Origin: Nannocystis pusilla
GTDB taxonomy: Bacteria > Myxococcota_A > Polyangia > Nannocystales > Nannocystaceae
Reading direction: 5' to 3'
Length of the DNA: 64,000 bases
NCBI RefSeq assembly: GCF_020073745.1
Contig: NZ_JAIRAU010000036.1
Coordinates: 1-64,000, forward strand
Below, piece by piece: positions 37,869-46,661 of this stretch (positions are counted from its first letter, which is position 1; each line of letters starts with the position of its first letter). The notes below the pieces were generated by a model. The model worked only from the letters and a program-made list of their open reading frames with translations. It had not been told where the DNA came from and made no database searches. A program made the translations under genes and the position numbers.

Positions 37869-38525
37869 GCGGAGGTCGTCGACGCTCGCGCCGACCCGCT
37901 CCGCATAGAGGCCGAGAGTGCGCTGCCAGGCCGGGCGGGCGAAGGTCCGCTCGTAGTAGGCCTTGATCCGCGGATACGGCTCCATCAGGTCGGTCTTGCG
38001 GATGCCGCGCAAAACGCAGGCCATCATGATGTCGGCCGCCGTGAATTCATCGCAGGCGATCCACTCGCGGCCTTCGAGGCGGCGCTCGACGTGACCGAGC
38101 CAGCGGCCGGCGATCTCGCGCACCCCCGCCTTGACCTTGTGGGCGGCCCCGTCGCGGTCGAAGATCTCGATGAGATCGAGGCACACGAGGGTCGGCTCGA
38201 CGGTGCTGGCCGCGGCGAAGCACCACTGGACGACGCGGGTGCGGCCCTGGACGTCGCCCGGGATCAGCTTGCCGGCCTTCTCCGCCAGGTAGAGCACCAC
38301 CGCCGCCGACTCGGCCACGATGAAGCCGTCGTCGTCGATGACCGGCGCCTGACGGAAGGGGCTGATCCGCCCGAAGGCGTCGCCGTCGAGCTCGCCGCCG
38401 GTGTGGTCGAGCGCGTGGACTCGATACGGCAGCCCCGTCTCCTCGAGCGCCCACTGAGCCCGGAGGTCCTTCGTCTCGCCGCGCCCCTCGGGAAAGATGC
38501 GTCCGAAGCCATAAAGCGTGATCAT
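37866..38525 (-). CDS. Glutathione S-transferase
   Basis: A 219-residue GST. Thioredoxin-like N-terminal domain (ITLYGFGRIFPEGRGETKDLRAQWALEETGLPY; RISPFRQAPVIDDDGFIVAESAAVVLYLAEKAG with cis-Pro and Glu-Ser glutathione contacts), C-terminal helical domain with FTAADIMMACVLRGI. The family detoxifies electrophiles or acts as a peroxidase; specificity is not evident. No operon partner. Confidence 0.9.
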   Translation of the reverse strand: MITLYGFGRIFPEGRGETKDLRAQWALEETGLPYRVHALDHTGGELDGDAFGRISPFRQAPVIDDDGFIVAESAAVVLYLAEKAGKLIPGDVQGRTRVVQWCFAAASTVEPTLVCLDLIEIFDRDGAAHKVKAGVREIAGRWLGHVERRLEGREWIACDEFTAADIMMACVLRGIRKTDLMEPYPRIKAYYERTFARPAWQRTLGLYAERVGASVDDLR

Positions 38526-38732
38526 CTCGTCCTCCGATCGCCGGCCGGGTCCACCGGCCCGCGCCGAAGAGTGCCACAGCGCGGACGGCCTCGTCGCCGG
38601 CAGAGCGCGCCGCCCAATCGCCGGGCACCGGCCTCTGCGGATCGCCGGTGCGTCCAGTTCGTCGGATACAGGCGGACGGCTCGTGGTGCAGCAACAGCGA
38701 CGGCGGCGGGGCCTGCCTCGAGGTACTCGGGG

Positions 38733-39476
38733 CTACGTCGATTCATCCTCGTCGGCGGGGAGGCCCGCTCGCGTGGTGTCGCGGGCGGCGGCGACGGCGA
38801 CGATCTCGCCGAACACCCGGCGGAGCACCTCCTCCCGCGCGGTGGCGATGCGCTTCCAGGTCGCGCGGGCCAGGAGCCAGCCGAGGAGCGCACCCCCCAG
38901 CGTGAGCGGGCCCATGAGCAGCATGAGCAACGATTTGGCGATCAGCGCCTTGAGCGGGACCATGCTCATGAAGCCGAGGAAGCCGCCGAGAAAGGCGCCG
39001 ACGCCGACAGTGCCGCGGGCTTCGAAGGGCATGCGCTCCTCGACGCGCAGCGTCGTGCGGCCCTCGAGCGGCACCACCGTGAAGTGGATCCGTCGCCCGC
39101 CCTCGCGGGTCGACCAGATCTGCGCCCCGCCCTCGCGCTCGAGCTTGCCGGGCTCGCCGAGGTGGCGGCGCAGCGCCTCGAGCATCCGGGTCAGCGTCGC
39201 CTCGTCGATCGTCCCCTCGACGACCTCCTCGAACATCAGGTCGGTCTTGCCGCCGAGGTACCAGACCGGGCGATTGCGCAGGTCCTGCACCGAGAGCTCG
39301 GACGCCGCCCGCGCGACGAGGGCCTTCGAGAACCCGAGCTCGCCGACCACCTGCTCGATCTCCGTTCGCGTCATCGCGCGCGCGTCGGCGCGATCGCCCT
39401 CATGCGCCTGCAGCTCTGCGACCCGCTTGAGGATCAGCCCGACCTCGCGGTCGTCGTAGCGGCGGTCGTCGGCCAC
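38733..39476 (-). CDS. Two-helix membrane protein, unknown function
   Basis: About 248 residues. The cytoplasmic N-terminal part (DREVGLILKRVAELQ ... MTRTEIEQVVGELGFS) resembles a SHOCT/DUF1707-like start, and two adjacent membrane helices lie near residues 165-210 (VGVGAFLGGFLGFMSMVPLKALIAKSLLMLLMGPLTLGGALLGWLL). The start is uncertain: GTG 39476 has AAGGTG just upstream and gives VADDRRYDDREVG; another GTG at 39491 would add five residues. No functional assignment. Confidence 0.65.
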   Translation of the reverse strand: MADDRRYDDREVGLILKRVAELQAHEGDRADARAMTRTEIEQVVGELGFSKALVARAASELSVQDLRNRPVWYLGGKTDLMFEEVVEGTIDEATLTRMLEALRRHLGEPGKLEREGGAQIWSTREGGRRIHFTVVPLEGRTTLRVEERMPFEARGTVGVGAFLGGFLGFMSMVPLKALIAKSLLMLLMGPLTLGGALLGWLLARATWKRIATAREEVLRRVFGEIVAVAAARDTTRAGLPADEDEST

Positions 39477-39561
39477 GCCGCACCTTACCACGGCCCTGCG
39501 GCGTGCGGCGCGACGGCGGGCTCGCCGGGAGCGCGGGGAGCGAGACCAGCGGGCCGCGCGT

Positions 39562-40812
39562 TCATGCGTTCGCCCGGCGGGGCGCCGCGTCCCACACCAG
39601 CGGCAGGCGCTCGTATCCCCGCAGGATGATGAACGCGCGGCGCTCTGCCGGCCGGGTCGGGTGGAGGCGGACGCCGGGGAGGCGCGCGAGCAGGCGTTCG
39701 AACGCGACGCGGCCCTCGAGGCGCGCGAGCGCGTTGCCGACGCAGTAGTGAATGCCCTTCGAGAACGCGAGGTGCGGGGTCGCGGGGCGGCGGCGGATGT
39801 CGAACGCGTCGGGGTCGGGGTAGGCCTGCTCGTCGCGGTTCGCCGAGCCGTACAGCAGGAACAGCCGCGCGCCGGCCGGCAGCGCCACGCCCGCGAGCGT
39901 GGTATCGACGGTCACGCGGCGAAACAGCCCGCGGACGGGCGCCTCCATGCGCAAGATCTCGTCGACCGCGTCGGGGACGAGCGACGGGTCGGCGCGGAGG
40001 GCCGCGAGCTGCTCGGGGTGGGCCATGAGCAGCGTCATGCCGTTGCCGATCATGTCGGTGGTCGTCTCGTGACCCGCGGCGAGCAGGTCGATCGCGTTGC
40101 ACACCGCCTCCTGCATCGTCAGCGGCGCCGTGCCGCCGATGTCGATCGGCGCGAGCAGGGTCAGCAGGTCGCCGCGCGGCTCGCCGACCCGGGCCTCGAT
40201 GTGCGCGCCGAAGTAGCGCTGCAGGTCCACGAACTCGCGGGCGCATTCGGCCAGCAGCGCCGGCGGGGCGACGCCTGCGAGCAAGATCTGCTTCGCGTTC
40301 GACCCCCGCTTGAGCCGCGGCAGATCGGAGCGCGGGACCCCGAGCAGCTCGCCGATCACCGCGCCGGGCAGCGGGAACGCGAAGCGCTCGATCAGCTCGA
40401 CCTCGCCGTCGTGTACGAACCCGTCGATCAGCTCGTCGGCGATCGCGCGGACCTTCGGCTCGAGCGCCGCGACGCGCTGCGGCGACAGGGCTTTATTGAA
40501 GACGTTGCGCACGCGCGTGTGGTCGGGCGGGTCGCTCTGGACCAGCGACTGGAATTCCAGATAGCCGGTCCGCAGGGTGTCCGTCACCTCGTCCGGGAAC
40601 ACCGCCGAGGACTCGAGCGCGCCGGTCGAGGAGAACCGCTCGGTGTCGCGGGTGACCGCGGCGATGTCGGCGTAGCGGGTCACGACCCACGCGCCCAGGC
40701 TCTCGGCGAAGAACACGGGCCGCTCGCGGCGCGCCCGCGCGTACAGGGGGTACGGATCGTCGATCTGATCCGGCGCCATGGGATTGAAGGCGGTGCTGAG
40801 CTCCGTGGCCAT
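39562..40812 (-). CDS. Cytochrome P450
   Basis: A 416-residue soluble bacterial P450. I-helix AGHETTTDM near 249 (acid-alcohol pair for O2 activation), K-helix ExxR as EILR, and haem-ligand loop FSKGIHYCVGNALARLE with Cys near 356. N-terminal FNPMAPDQIDDPYPLYARAR fits the CYP107-type actinobacterial/myxobacterial class. Needs ferredoxin partners not encoded nearby. The substrate may be a secondary metabolite or fatty acid; no biosynthetic cluster is adjacent. Confidence 0.93.
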   Translation of the reverse strand: MATELSTAFNPMAPDQIDDPYPLYARARRERPVFFAESLGAWVVTRYADIAAVTRDTERFSSTGALESSAVFPDEVTDTLRTGYLEFQSLVQSDPPDHTRVRNVFNKALSPQRVAALEPKVRAIADELIDGFVHDGEVELIERFAFPLPGAVIGELLGVPRSDLPRLKRGSNAKQILLAGVAPPALLAECAREFVDLQRYFGAHIEARVGEPRGDLLTLLAPIDIGGTAPLTMQEAVCNAIDLLAAGHETTTDMIGNGMTLLMAHPEQLAALRADPSLVPDAVDEILRMEAPVRGLFRRVTVDTTLAGVALPAGARLFLLYGSANRDEQAYPDPDAFDIRRRPATPHLAFSKGIHYCVGNALARLEGRVAFERLLARLPGVRLHPTRPAERRAFIILRGYERLPLVWDAAPRRANA

Positions 40813-41170
40813 GACCGCAGACTACCCCCCGGCGATGCATCGAGGGAACGCGCGGACCTGCGCGGTCTGCCGGCGGCGCGGCGCCTGGTGGGCTCGTCCG
40901 TGGCGCGGCCGCGCGAGCCGGCCTTCACCGCGTCGCTCGCAGCGGGCCATCAGGTACTCCATGATCGCTAGCGATTCGACCATCGTCACGTCGCCGTCCC
41001 GGATGGCCGGGATGAACCCGGCAGGGTTGATGGCGAGAAACTCCGCGGCGTCGTCGACGCCGGCCAGCAGGTCGACAGACCTCAGCTGCGATGCGAGCCT
41101 TGTCTCCTACCACGGGTCGAGCGGCACCGCACTGGTCGTCGGGCGCGCTGGGCCGTATCATCGCGCTGCT
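40813..41170. other. 358-bp intergenic region with GST remnant
   Basis: Between the P450 (minus) and an NAD(P)-binding protein (plus). It contains the truncated glutathione transferase fragment at about 40925-41098. No other features seen. Confidence 0.5.
40925..41098 (-). pseudogene. Truncated glutathione S-transferase remnant
   Basis: The minus strand encodes, without a start codon, LRSVDLLAGVDDAAEFLAI then NPAGFIPAIRDGDVTMVES and LAIMEYLMARCE. This is the middle of a GST N-terminal domain (NPxGxIPAxxDGDxxxxES motif with cis-Pro and Glu-Ser). The first ~25 residues and the whole C-terminal helical domain are missing; the frame continues into Arg-rich non-protein-like sequence. A degraded gene fragment beside the P450. 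Confidence 0.6.
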
Positions 41171-41905
41171 TTGGCCATCAAGCGCACGGCGATCGTTCTC
41201 GGCGGCTCCGGCTCGGTCGGCACCGCACTGCTCCGCGAGTTGTTCCACGACGCCGACTTCGAGGCCGTCGTCACGCTCTCGCGCAGATCGATACCCGAGG
41301 CGGTCGCCATGGCCCGCGCCGCCGGTCGCACGCTGGTGGAGAAGCTCGTCCCCGAGATGAAGCCCGAGCCGCTGGCCGCGGCGACGATCGAGGCGTGCCG
41401 CGAGCTCGACGGCGACCTGGAGGGCTTCAGCGTGCTGGGCGTCGGCGCCGGCACCGCGAAGCTCACGCTGGAAGAACATCGCGCGGTGGACGTCGCATTG
41501 AACGAAGCGTTCGCGCGGGCGCTGCGCGATTCGGGCAAGGTCCGACACCTCGCGTTCATGAGCGCGGTCGGTGCGGACCCGACCGCGAAGGCGACCGGCA
41601 GCGGCGCCGCGGGCATGTCGCGGTACAACCGCGTCAAGGGCGAGTCCGAAGCAGCCGTGCGCGCGAGCGGACCGGCGACGGTGAGCGTCTTCCGCCCGGC
41701 GATGATCATCGGCTCACAGCACACGCCCTGGCTGCTCGAGAAGACGCTGCCGTTATTTTCATTCATCACACCGGCGAATCTCAAGTCGATCACCGTGGAG
41801 CAGATTGCGAAGGCGATGATCGCGAGGGCGAAGAACACCCCGACGACGAGCGCGACCTATCACTATCCCGAGATGATGGCGCTGATCGCGGGCGCCCGGA
41901 GGTAG
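41171..41905 (+). CDS. NAD(P)-binding Rossmann protein (HTATIP2-like)
   Basis: A 244-residue short-chain-reductase-like protein. The N-terminal AIVLGGSGSVGTALLREL is the dinucleotide-binding loop; HLAFMSAVGADPTAKATGSGAAGMSRYNRVKGESEAAV contains the YNRVKGE helix typical of the TIP30/HTATIP2 group of atypical SDRs. Start set at TTG 41171, immediately before the first beta-strand; no ATG is available near it. Convergent with an SDR epimerase. Confidence 0.78.
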   Translation: MAIKRTAIVLGGSGSVGTALLRELFHDADFEAVVTLSRRSIPEAVAMARAAGRTLVEKLVPEMKPEPLAAATIEACRELDGDLEGFSVLGVGAGTAKLTLEEHRAVDVALNEAFARALRDSGKVRHLAFMSAVGADPTAKATGSGAAGMSRYNRVKGESEAAVRASGPATVSVFRPAMIIGSQHTPWLLEKTLPLFSFITPANLKSITVEQIAKAMIARAKNTPTTSATYHYPEMMALIAGARR

Positions 41906-41926
41906 GCCGCGGGCGCCCGGCTCGCG

Positions 41927-42757
41927 TCACGCGGTGCCGGCAGCGATCGCGTCCTGGAGGCGCGGGTACTGCGGGCGGAAGCCGAGGTCCTCGCGGATCC
42001 GGCGGACGTCGAGCACGACGTCGAACGGGCGCGCAGCCTCGGCGGCGGAGCCGTCGGGCGGCGGCGCGCCGACCGACGCGAAGAGCGTCGCCAGGTCGGG
42101 CGCCTCGTCGTCGGCGACGTTGTAGATCCGGTGCGACGGCGACGCCGTCTCGAGCACGCGAAAGACCGCCTGCGCGACGTCGGCGTGGTGAGCGATCGAC
42201 ATGCGCTGCGCCGGCGGGAAGCCGCGCATCATCGGGACCGCTTCCTCGATGTGCGGATCGCCGTCGCCGTACACGAATGGCAGGCGGAGCACGCGGACGT
42301 CGATGCCGTCGAGCGCGAACAGGGCCCGCTCGGCGGCCAGCTTGCTCACCGGGTACGCCGGTACCGGCGTGCACGGATCGTCCTCGCTTGCGGTGCGCCC
42401 GCCAGTCCCGCCGTACACCAACCCGGTGCTCGTGAACACGAAGCGCTTCACCGCGGCGGCGCGCGCCGCGGACGCGAGGTGCTGCGTGCCGCCGTCGTTG
42501 ACGGCGTGCGCCTGCTCGGGCGTCGCGCCGCGGAAGAACGCCGCGCAGTGGACGACCGCGTCGACGCCGCGCACCGCGGCCGCGAGAGACGCGACGTCGA
42601 GCAGGTCGCCGCGCACGAGGTCCACGTCGCGCCCGCGCAGCGCGTCGGCGCGGCCCGGATCGCGCACGAGCGCGCGCACGTGATGACCGCGGTCGGCGAG
42701 GCGACGAGCGAGACGGCTTCCGACCTTTCCGGTCGCTCCTGTGACGAGAATCTTCAT
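41927..42757 (-). CDS. NAD-dependent epimerase/dehydratase
   Basis: A 276-residue extended SDR: MKILVTGATGKVGSRLARRLADRG (GxxGxxG), DLLDVASLAAAVRGVDAVVHCAA, and the catalytic YPVSKLAAE (YxxxK) near 150, preceded by FTSTGLVYG. Acts on an unknown nucleotide sugar or carbonyl substrate. It lies downstream of the HflX-Mph gene on the same strand, separated by a 13-bp-stem hairpin. Confidence 0.88.
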   Translation of the reverse strand: MKILVTGATGKVGSRLARRLADRGHHVRALVRDPGRADALRGRDVDLVRGDLLDVASLAAAVRGVDAVVHCAAFFRGATPEQAHAVNDGGTQHLASAARAAAVKRFVFTSTGLVYGGTGGRTASEDDPCTPVPAYPVSKLAAERALFALDGIDVRVLRLPFVYGDGDPHIEEAVPMMRGFPPAQRMSIAHHADVAQAVFRVLETASPSHRIYNVADDEAPDLATLFASVGAPPPDGSAAEAARPFDVVLDVRRIREDLGFRPQYPRLQDAIAAGTA

Positions 42758-42813
42758 GGTACGGACCGTAGCGAGCCGCGCGACGGATGGATTGGAAAAA
42801 CCGGACGGCAGCG

Positions 42814-42850
42814 CCGCCGACCTGACCTGTCTCGAGCGTCAGGTCGGCGG
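42814..42850 (-). terminator. Terminator hairpin after the HflX-Mph gene
   Basis: A perfect 13-bp stem (CCGCCGACCTGAC / GTCAGGTCGGCGG) with an 11-base loop lies 20 bases after the stop of the fusion gene; on the minus strand a run of five Ts follows 14 bases later. Confidence 0.6.
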
Positions 42851-42869
42851 GCTCGCCCGGCATCCTCGC

Positions 42870-45080
42870 TCACGCGGCGGTCTCGGCCGTGATCGCCGCG
42901 AGTTGTCCGCGCACGTGCTCGAGCACCGCCGCGTTGTCGGTGCGGAGCGCCCACTCCGCGCCGAGCACCGGGAAGGCCGCCCAGCGCTCGGCGGCGTGAT
43001 CGACGAGGCGCGGCCACGTCGCCCCGCCCGCCCGCGCGAAGCGCTCGACCAGCCGCTCGAGCGCGGGCCGCCCGAAGCACCCGCAGAACATCGCCAGGTC
43101 GATCGAGGGGTCGGTCACCCGGGCCTCCGTCCAGTCGAGGATCCCGACCAGCGTCCCGTCTGTCCCGAGGAGCATGTGCCCCGGGTGCAGGTCCCCGTGC
43201 ACCAGCGCGAGGTGCTGCGGCCACATCGCGTCGTCGGCGAGCCAGCGCTGCCAGCGTCGCCACACCGCCTCCGTGGGCTGCAGCGCCTCGCGGGTCGCGT
43301 CCATCGAGCGCGACAGCGCCGCGCGCACCTCCGCGATCGTCGTCGTCGGCACGCCCGCGCGGCTCGCCGCCTCCGGCGCGATCGACTGCAACGCCGCGAG
43401 CGCGCGCGCGAACGACTCGAGGAACGCCTCGGAGGGCGCCGCCGGATCGAGGATGTTCCATTGCGGGCCCGCCGGCGTCACCGTCACCGCCGGCGTGCCG
43501 GAGATCCGCGGGTAGGCGATCACGTCGGGGGCGTGCACCCGCCAGTCGGGAGCGGCCACCGGCAGGCGCGGGCGCACCAGCCGGAGCACCCGCGCCTCGA
43601 CGTAGGTCGACGCCGTCACCTCGGGGCGACGCGGCGTCCGCACGATCCATGGCGCCCCCGCCTCGTCGCGCGCGTGCACGACCAGGAAGTCGAGCCCGGT
43701 GCGATCGAACTCGGCGTCCTCGGCGTGCAGCTCGAGCCCGTGTCGGCGGACGACCGCGAGCAGCTCCGCCGGGCTCGTGATCGGTCGCACCGTCGACAGC
43801 AGGCCGCGCCAGCGCTCGAGCGCCGCCGGCAGCGCGCGCACCCGGAGCAGCGCACCGGCCTCGGTGTACGCCTCGGCGAGCACGCGGGCGTGCGCGCGGA
43901 TCTCCCCGAGCAGGTGGCCCTCCGCGAAGGGCACCTCGAGCACGTCGTCGACCTGCGACGCGTCGAACGCCTCGATCAGCGCCGCGCGCAGGCGAGCGAC
44001 GTCCTCCGGCAAGTGCGCGCAGATCTGCAGCGCCGCCGGCAGCTCCTCGGCCAGCGCCTCGCGCGTCGCCGCGTCGACCCGGTCGATCTTGTTGAAGATC
44101 ACCAGCGAGGGCACCGCGGCCGCGCCGATCGTCGCCAGCGCCTCGCGGGTCACCGCGAGCTGGGTGCGCCACTGCGGATCCGACGCGTCGACGACGACGA
44201 GCAGGAGCCCTGCGTCGCGCGCCTCGGCGAGGGTGGCGTGGAACGACGCGACGAGCTCGTGCGGCAATTCGCGGATGAAGCCGACCGTGTCCGACACCAG
44301 GATCCGCGGCGCCGTCTCCGGCGAGACCGCCCGCACCGTGGTGTCGAGGGTCGCGAACAGCCGGTCCTCGACCAGCACCTCGCTCCCGGTCAGCGCGCGC
44401 ATCAGCGACGACTTGCCTGCGTTGGTGTAGCCGACCAGGGCCGCGCGCGGGTGGTCCTTGCGGCGCGCTCGCTGCGTCTCCTCGGAGGCGCGCAGGCCCG
44501 CGAGCTCCCGGCGCAGGCCGGCGATCCGTTCGCGGAGCTCCTGCTTCTTCAGGGTGACGTTGCTGTGACCGCGCTCGCCACGGCCGCCGCCGCCGCCCTC
44601 GCGCCCGCCGAGCGACCTGTCCTCACGGACACGTGGGAGCGCGTGCGAGAGCGCGGCGATCTCGACCTCGAGCCGCGCGACCCGGGTCCGCGCGTGGCGC
44701 TCGAAGATCCGGAGGATCACGCTCGCGCGGTCGATCACCTCGACGCCCGCGAGCGCGTCCTCGAGGGCGCGGAGCTGGGCGGGGCTCAGCGCGTCGTCGA
44801 CGACGAGGAGGAGCTCGTCCTCCTCGTCGCCGCCGCCGCGGACCTCGGCGACGCGCGCCGCGAGCTCCGCGAGCTTGCCCTCGCCGATCGTCGGATCGGC
44901 GGTCCGCTGGCGCTGGAGCACGGTGGCGACGACGCGGATCTCGAGCTGGGCGAGCAGGTTCTCGAGCTCGTCGAGGGCCGCCTGCACGGATGCTTCGCTG
45001 TCGCCGGGGAACTGCCGGCCGAGCACGAGGGCCCGCGGCGTGGGACGCACGGTGGACGAATGCCTGGAATGTCTGGTCAT
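42870..45080 (-). CDS. hflX: HflX GTPase fused to macrolide 2'-phosphotransferase
   Basis: One uninterrupted 736-residue frame. Residues 1-430 are HflX, the GTPase that splits stalled ribosomes: TADPTIGEGKLAEL, a Gly-rich turn (GGGGGRGERG) in place of the usual GGPGETQLE, G1 GYTNAGKSS (217-225), G3 DTVG (264-267), G4 NKID (330-333). Residues 431-736 are an aminoglycoside/macrolide phosphotransferase of the Mph type: GLDFLVVHARDEAGAPWIVRT, RLPVAAPDWRVH, AYPRISGTPAVTVTPAGPQWN, HGDLHPGHMLLG (628-639) and ILDWTEARVTDPSIDLA (DW metal site 649-650). Each half is about the length of the free-standing protein (HflX 426, Mph(A) 301), so there is no linker. Start ATG 45080 follows GGAGGAG. HflX proteins mediate macrolide/lincosamide resistance in some bacteria, and Mph inactivates macrolides, so the fusion is probably a resistance protein. 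Confidence 0.92.
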   Translation of the reverse strand: MTRHSRHSSTVRPTPRALVLGRQFPGDSEASVQAALDELENLLAQLEIRVVATVLQRQRTADPTIGEGKLAELAARVAEVRGGGDEEDELLLVVDDALSPAQLRALEDALAGVEVIDRASVILRIFERHARTRVARLEVEIAALSHALPRVREDRSLGGREGGGGGRGERGHSNVTLKKQELRERIAGLRRELAGLRASEETQRARRKDHPRAALVGYTNAGKSSLMRALTGSEVLVEDRLFATLDTTVRAVSPETAPRILVSDTVGFIRELPHELVASFHATLAEARDAGLLLVVVDASDPQWRTQLAVTREALATIGAAAVPSLVIFNKIDRVDAATREALAEELPAALQICAHLPEDVARLRAALIEAFDASQVDDVLEVPFAEGHLLGEIRAHARVLAEAYTEAGALLRVRALPAALERWRGLLSTVRPITSPAELLAVVRRHGLELHAEDAEFDRTGLDFLVVHARDEAGAPWIVRTPRRPEVTASTYVEARVLRLVRPRLPVAAPDWRVHAPDVIAYPRISGTPAVTVTPAGPQWNILDPAAPSEAFLESFARALAALQSIAPEAASRAGVPTTTIAEVRAALSRSMDATREALQPTEAVWRRWQRWLADDAMWPQHLALVHGDLHPGHMLLGTDGTLVGILDWTEARVTDPSIDLAMFCGCFGRPALERLVERFARAGGATWPRLVDHAAERWAAFPVLGAEWALRTDNAAVLEHVRGQLAAITAETAA

Positions 45081-45820
45081 ACGATGGACTCCTCCGCTCG
45101 CGGCCCGTAGGCCCGAGCGAGCTGGGAAGCCCGTGCGCGCGGCTCATGTGCCCCGGCGCGGCGAGACGACGTCTCGACGCGGCGATGCCTTCCGGCGGCA
45201 TGAGACGCCGCGCCCGGGCATTCCGTGGGACAAAAGGACGGAAATGCGGGCACGGCACCGCAGCACTCGCGCTCACGACCTGCGCGCCGGATCTGCCGGA
45301 ACACGCGGTCTGCGAGCGGGTACTGCGGAGCTCAGCGCAGGCGGATGAACATTGCCATGTCGCGGACGACAATGCCATCACCGCTCCGGCCGCGCAAGCC
45401 CCAATCGTCAGCCGGCTCGCCGCCGAGCTCGGTCGGCCCATGCGACGAGCGCCACGATGCGGTCCGAGGCCGATGAACGAGCCGAAGGTCGATCCGCCGC
45501 GCGCCGTCGCGTGGTACGGCCCCTCGCGCGGTCGACTGCACGACGCGTAACCCGCGCGTTCACCCGCGTCGCTCCGTTTACTGCGCCGCCGATGCGCGAG
45601 GAGCACTCGGGCGGTGGCGGAGGGATGACGGCCGGCGTGCGCGGACCGTCGGGCGCATCCGTCGTTTCGTTTTAAAAATTTTCGCGGTCGCGTCAGAAGT
45701 CGGCGGGTCGATGTCGATGACCGTTGCGCGGCGCGCCGAGCCTCCCGGAGGCGGGCGACGGGGCCGCGTCGTCACTCACCCGAATGTCGCCCGGCCGTCG
45801 CCGGGTCACGAGGAATCGTC
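45081..45820. other. 740-bp intergenic region upstream of the HflX-Mph gene
   Basis: The longest non-coding stretch in the window, divergent between the HflX-Mph gene and a lipoprotein gene. It contains the 15-bp palindrome at 45162-45176 and an AT-rich patch TTTTAAAAATTTT at 45670-45682, likely part of a promoter for the plus-strand gene. I looked for a translated leader peptide before the fusion gene and found none with its own stop and ribosome binding site. Confidence 0.5.
45162..45176. promoter_or_regulatory. 15-bp perfect palindrome upstream of HflX-Mph
   Basis: CGAGACG-A-CGTCTCG, 7-bp arms, 82 bp before the start codon. Position and symmetry suit a repressor operator; the binding protein is unknown. 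Confidence 0.4.
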
Positions 45821-46570
45821 ATGCCGTTCGCTCGACTCCGTATGCTCTCGCTCGTCACGTTCACCCTCGGCGCGGCCGCCTGCGACGCCGCGATCGAGGA
45901 GCCCTCGACCGATTTTCGCAAGGTCACGCTCACCGATCGCTGGGGCCTGCACGAGCCGGTGCATTTCCCGGAGGTCAACAGCTGCTACGACTACTTCAAC
46001 ACGCGCTGCTCGGAGCTCACGCCCGACCAGTGCTCCTTGCTCCGCGCCCGCTGGAAATGCACGGAGAGCAAGGTCGGGGTGGTGATCACCGACCGCTTCG
46101 CCGAGGCCGAGTTTGAAGAGGCGCGGCAGTGGCAGGTCCACACGGCCGACGGGCCGACGAAGCCGGCCGCGAGCCCGAAGGAGGCCTGCCTGCGCCTCGC
46201 GGACAAGGCCGCGCGCGCGAGCTGCCTCGCGCTGCTGCCGGTGCTCGCCGAGGAGCCGGCCGTCCGCGAGCTGGCGCCGCTCGGCGGGCTGACGCCCGTG
46301 CTGCCGGTCGAGGCGATCGACGGCGAGACGCTGCCGGTGTTCGAGGGCGATCGGATGATGGCGGCGATCGATCCGCTGGAGTGGGAGGTCCCGGCGCTGT
46401 CGCCCGCGGCCCGCGTGCACCTCGGCGCGTCGATCGTCATCGAGGACATCATCATGCTGCTGGTCGCGCCCGGCGGGGTGACGATCGCGTCGACGGCCGA
46501 GATGATGCTCGTCGGCGGGCCCACCGACGCGACGGACAAGCTCGACCTCGAGGTCAAGGTCAAGCCGTGA
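45821..46570 (+). CDS. Lipoprotein, unknown function
   Basis: A 249-residue lipoprotein: signal MPFARLRMLSLVTFTLGAAAC (Cys 21), then a domain with Cys pairs (NSCYDYFNTRCSELTPDQCSLLRARWKC) and a C-terminal hydrophobic region (LGASIVIEDIIMLLVAPGGVTIASTAEMMLVGG) that could sit in or on a membrane. No family recognised. Ends in a terminator hairpin with a T-rich tail. Confidence 0.72.
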   Translation: MPFARLRMLSLVTFTLGAAACDAAIEEPSTDFRKVTLTDRWGLHEPVHFPEVNSCYDYFNTRCSELTPDQCSLLRARWKCTESKVGVVITDRFAEAEFEEARQWQVHTADGPTKPAASPKEACLRLADKAARASCLALLPVLAEEPAVRELAPLGGLTPVLPVEAIDGETLPVFEGDRMMAAIDPLEWEVPALSPAARVHLGASIVIEDIIMLLVAPGGVTIASTAEMMLVGGPTDATDKLDLEVKVKP

Positions 46571-46586
46571 GCCGTCGGTGAGGATG

Positions 46587-46614
46587 GGCGGCGCGATCGA
46601 TGCGCCGCCTTTCT
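46587..46614 (+). terminator. Intrinsic terminator
   Basis: GGCGGCGC / GCGCCGCC 8-bp stem with 7-base loop followed by TTTCT, 17 bases after the lipoprotein stop. Confidence 0.65.
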
Positions 46615-46620
46615 CGTGGA

Positions 46621-46648
46621 TGTCTTCAAGGGCATGTCCTCGAAGACA
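46621..46648. repeat. 14-bp direct repeat element, 2 units
   Basis: TGTCTTCAAGGGCA and TGTCCTCGAAGACA abut; together they also form a hairpin with 8-bp arms (ATGTCTTC / GAAGACAT). Lies between the convergent ends of the lipoprotein and the subtilase gene. Confidence 0.75.
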
Positions 46649-46661
46649 TTCATCTGCGAGC

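Noticed and set aside
41887..41920. Two copies of GCGGGCGCCCGG at the convergent ends of two genes
   Set aside because: Short self-complementary GC strings are frequent at this base composition and there is no T tract; not listed as a terminator.
45081..45200. Leader peptide for macrolide-induced attenuation upstream of HflX-Mph
   Set aside because: Candidate short frames before the gene have no stop before the start codon or no ribosome binding site of their own.
45332..45541. A 69-codon minus-strand frame in the gap upstream of HflX-Mph
   Set aside because: Composition is Arg-rich and no start signal or domain is visible.
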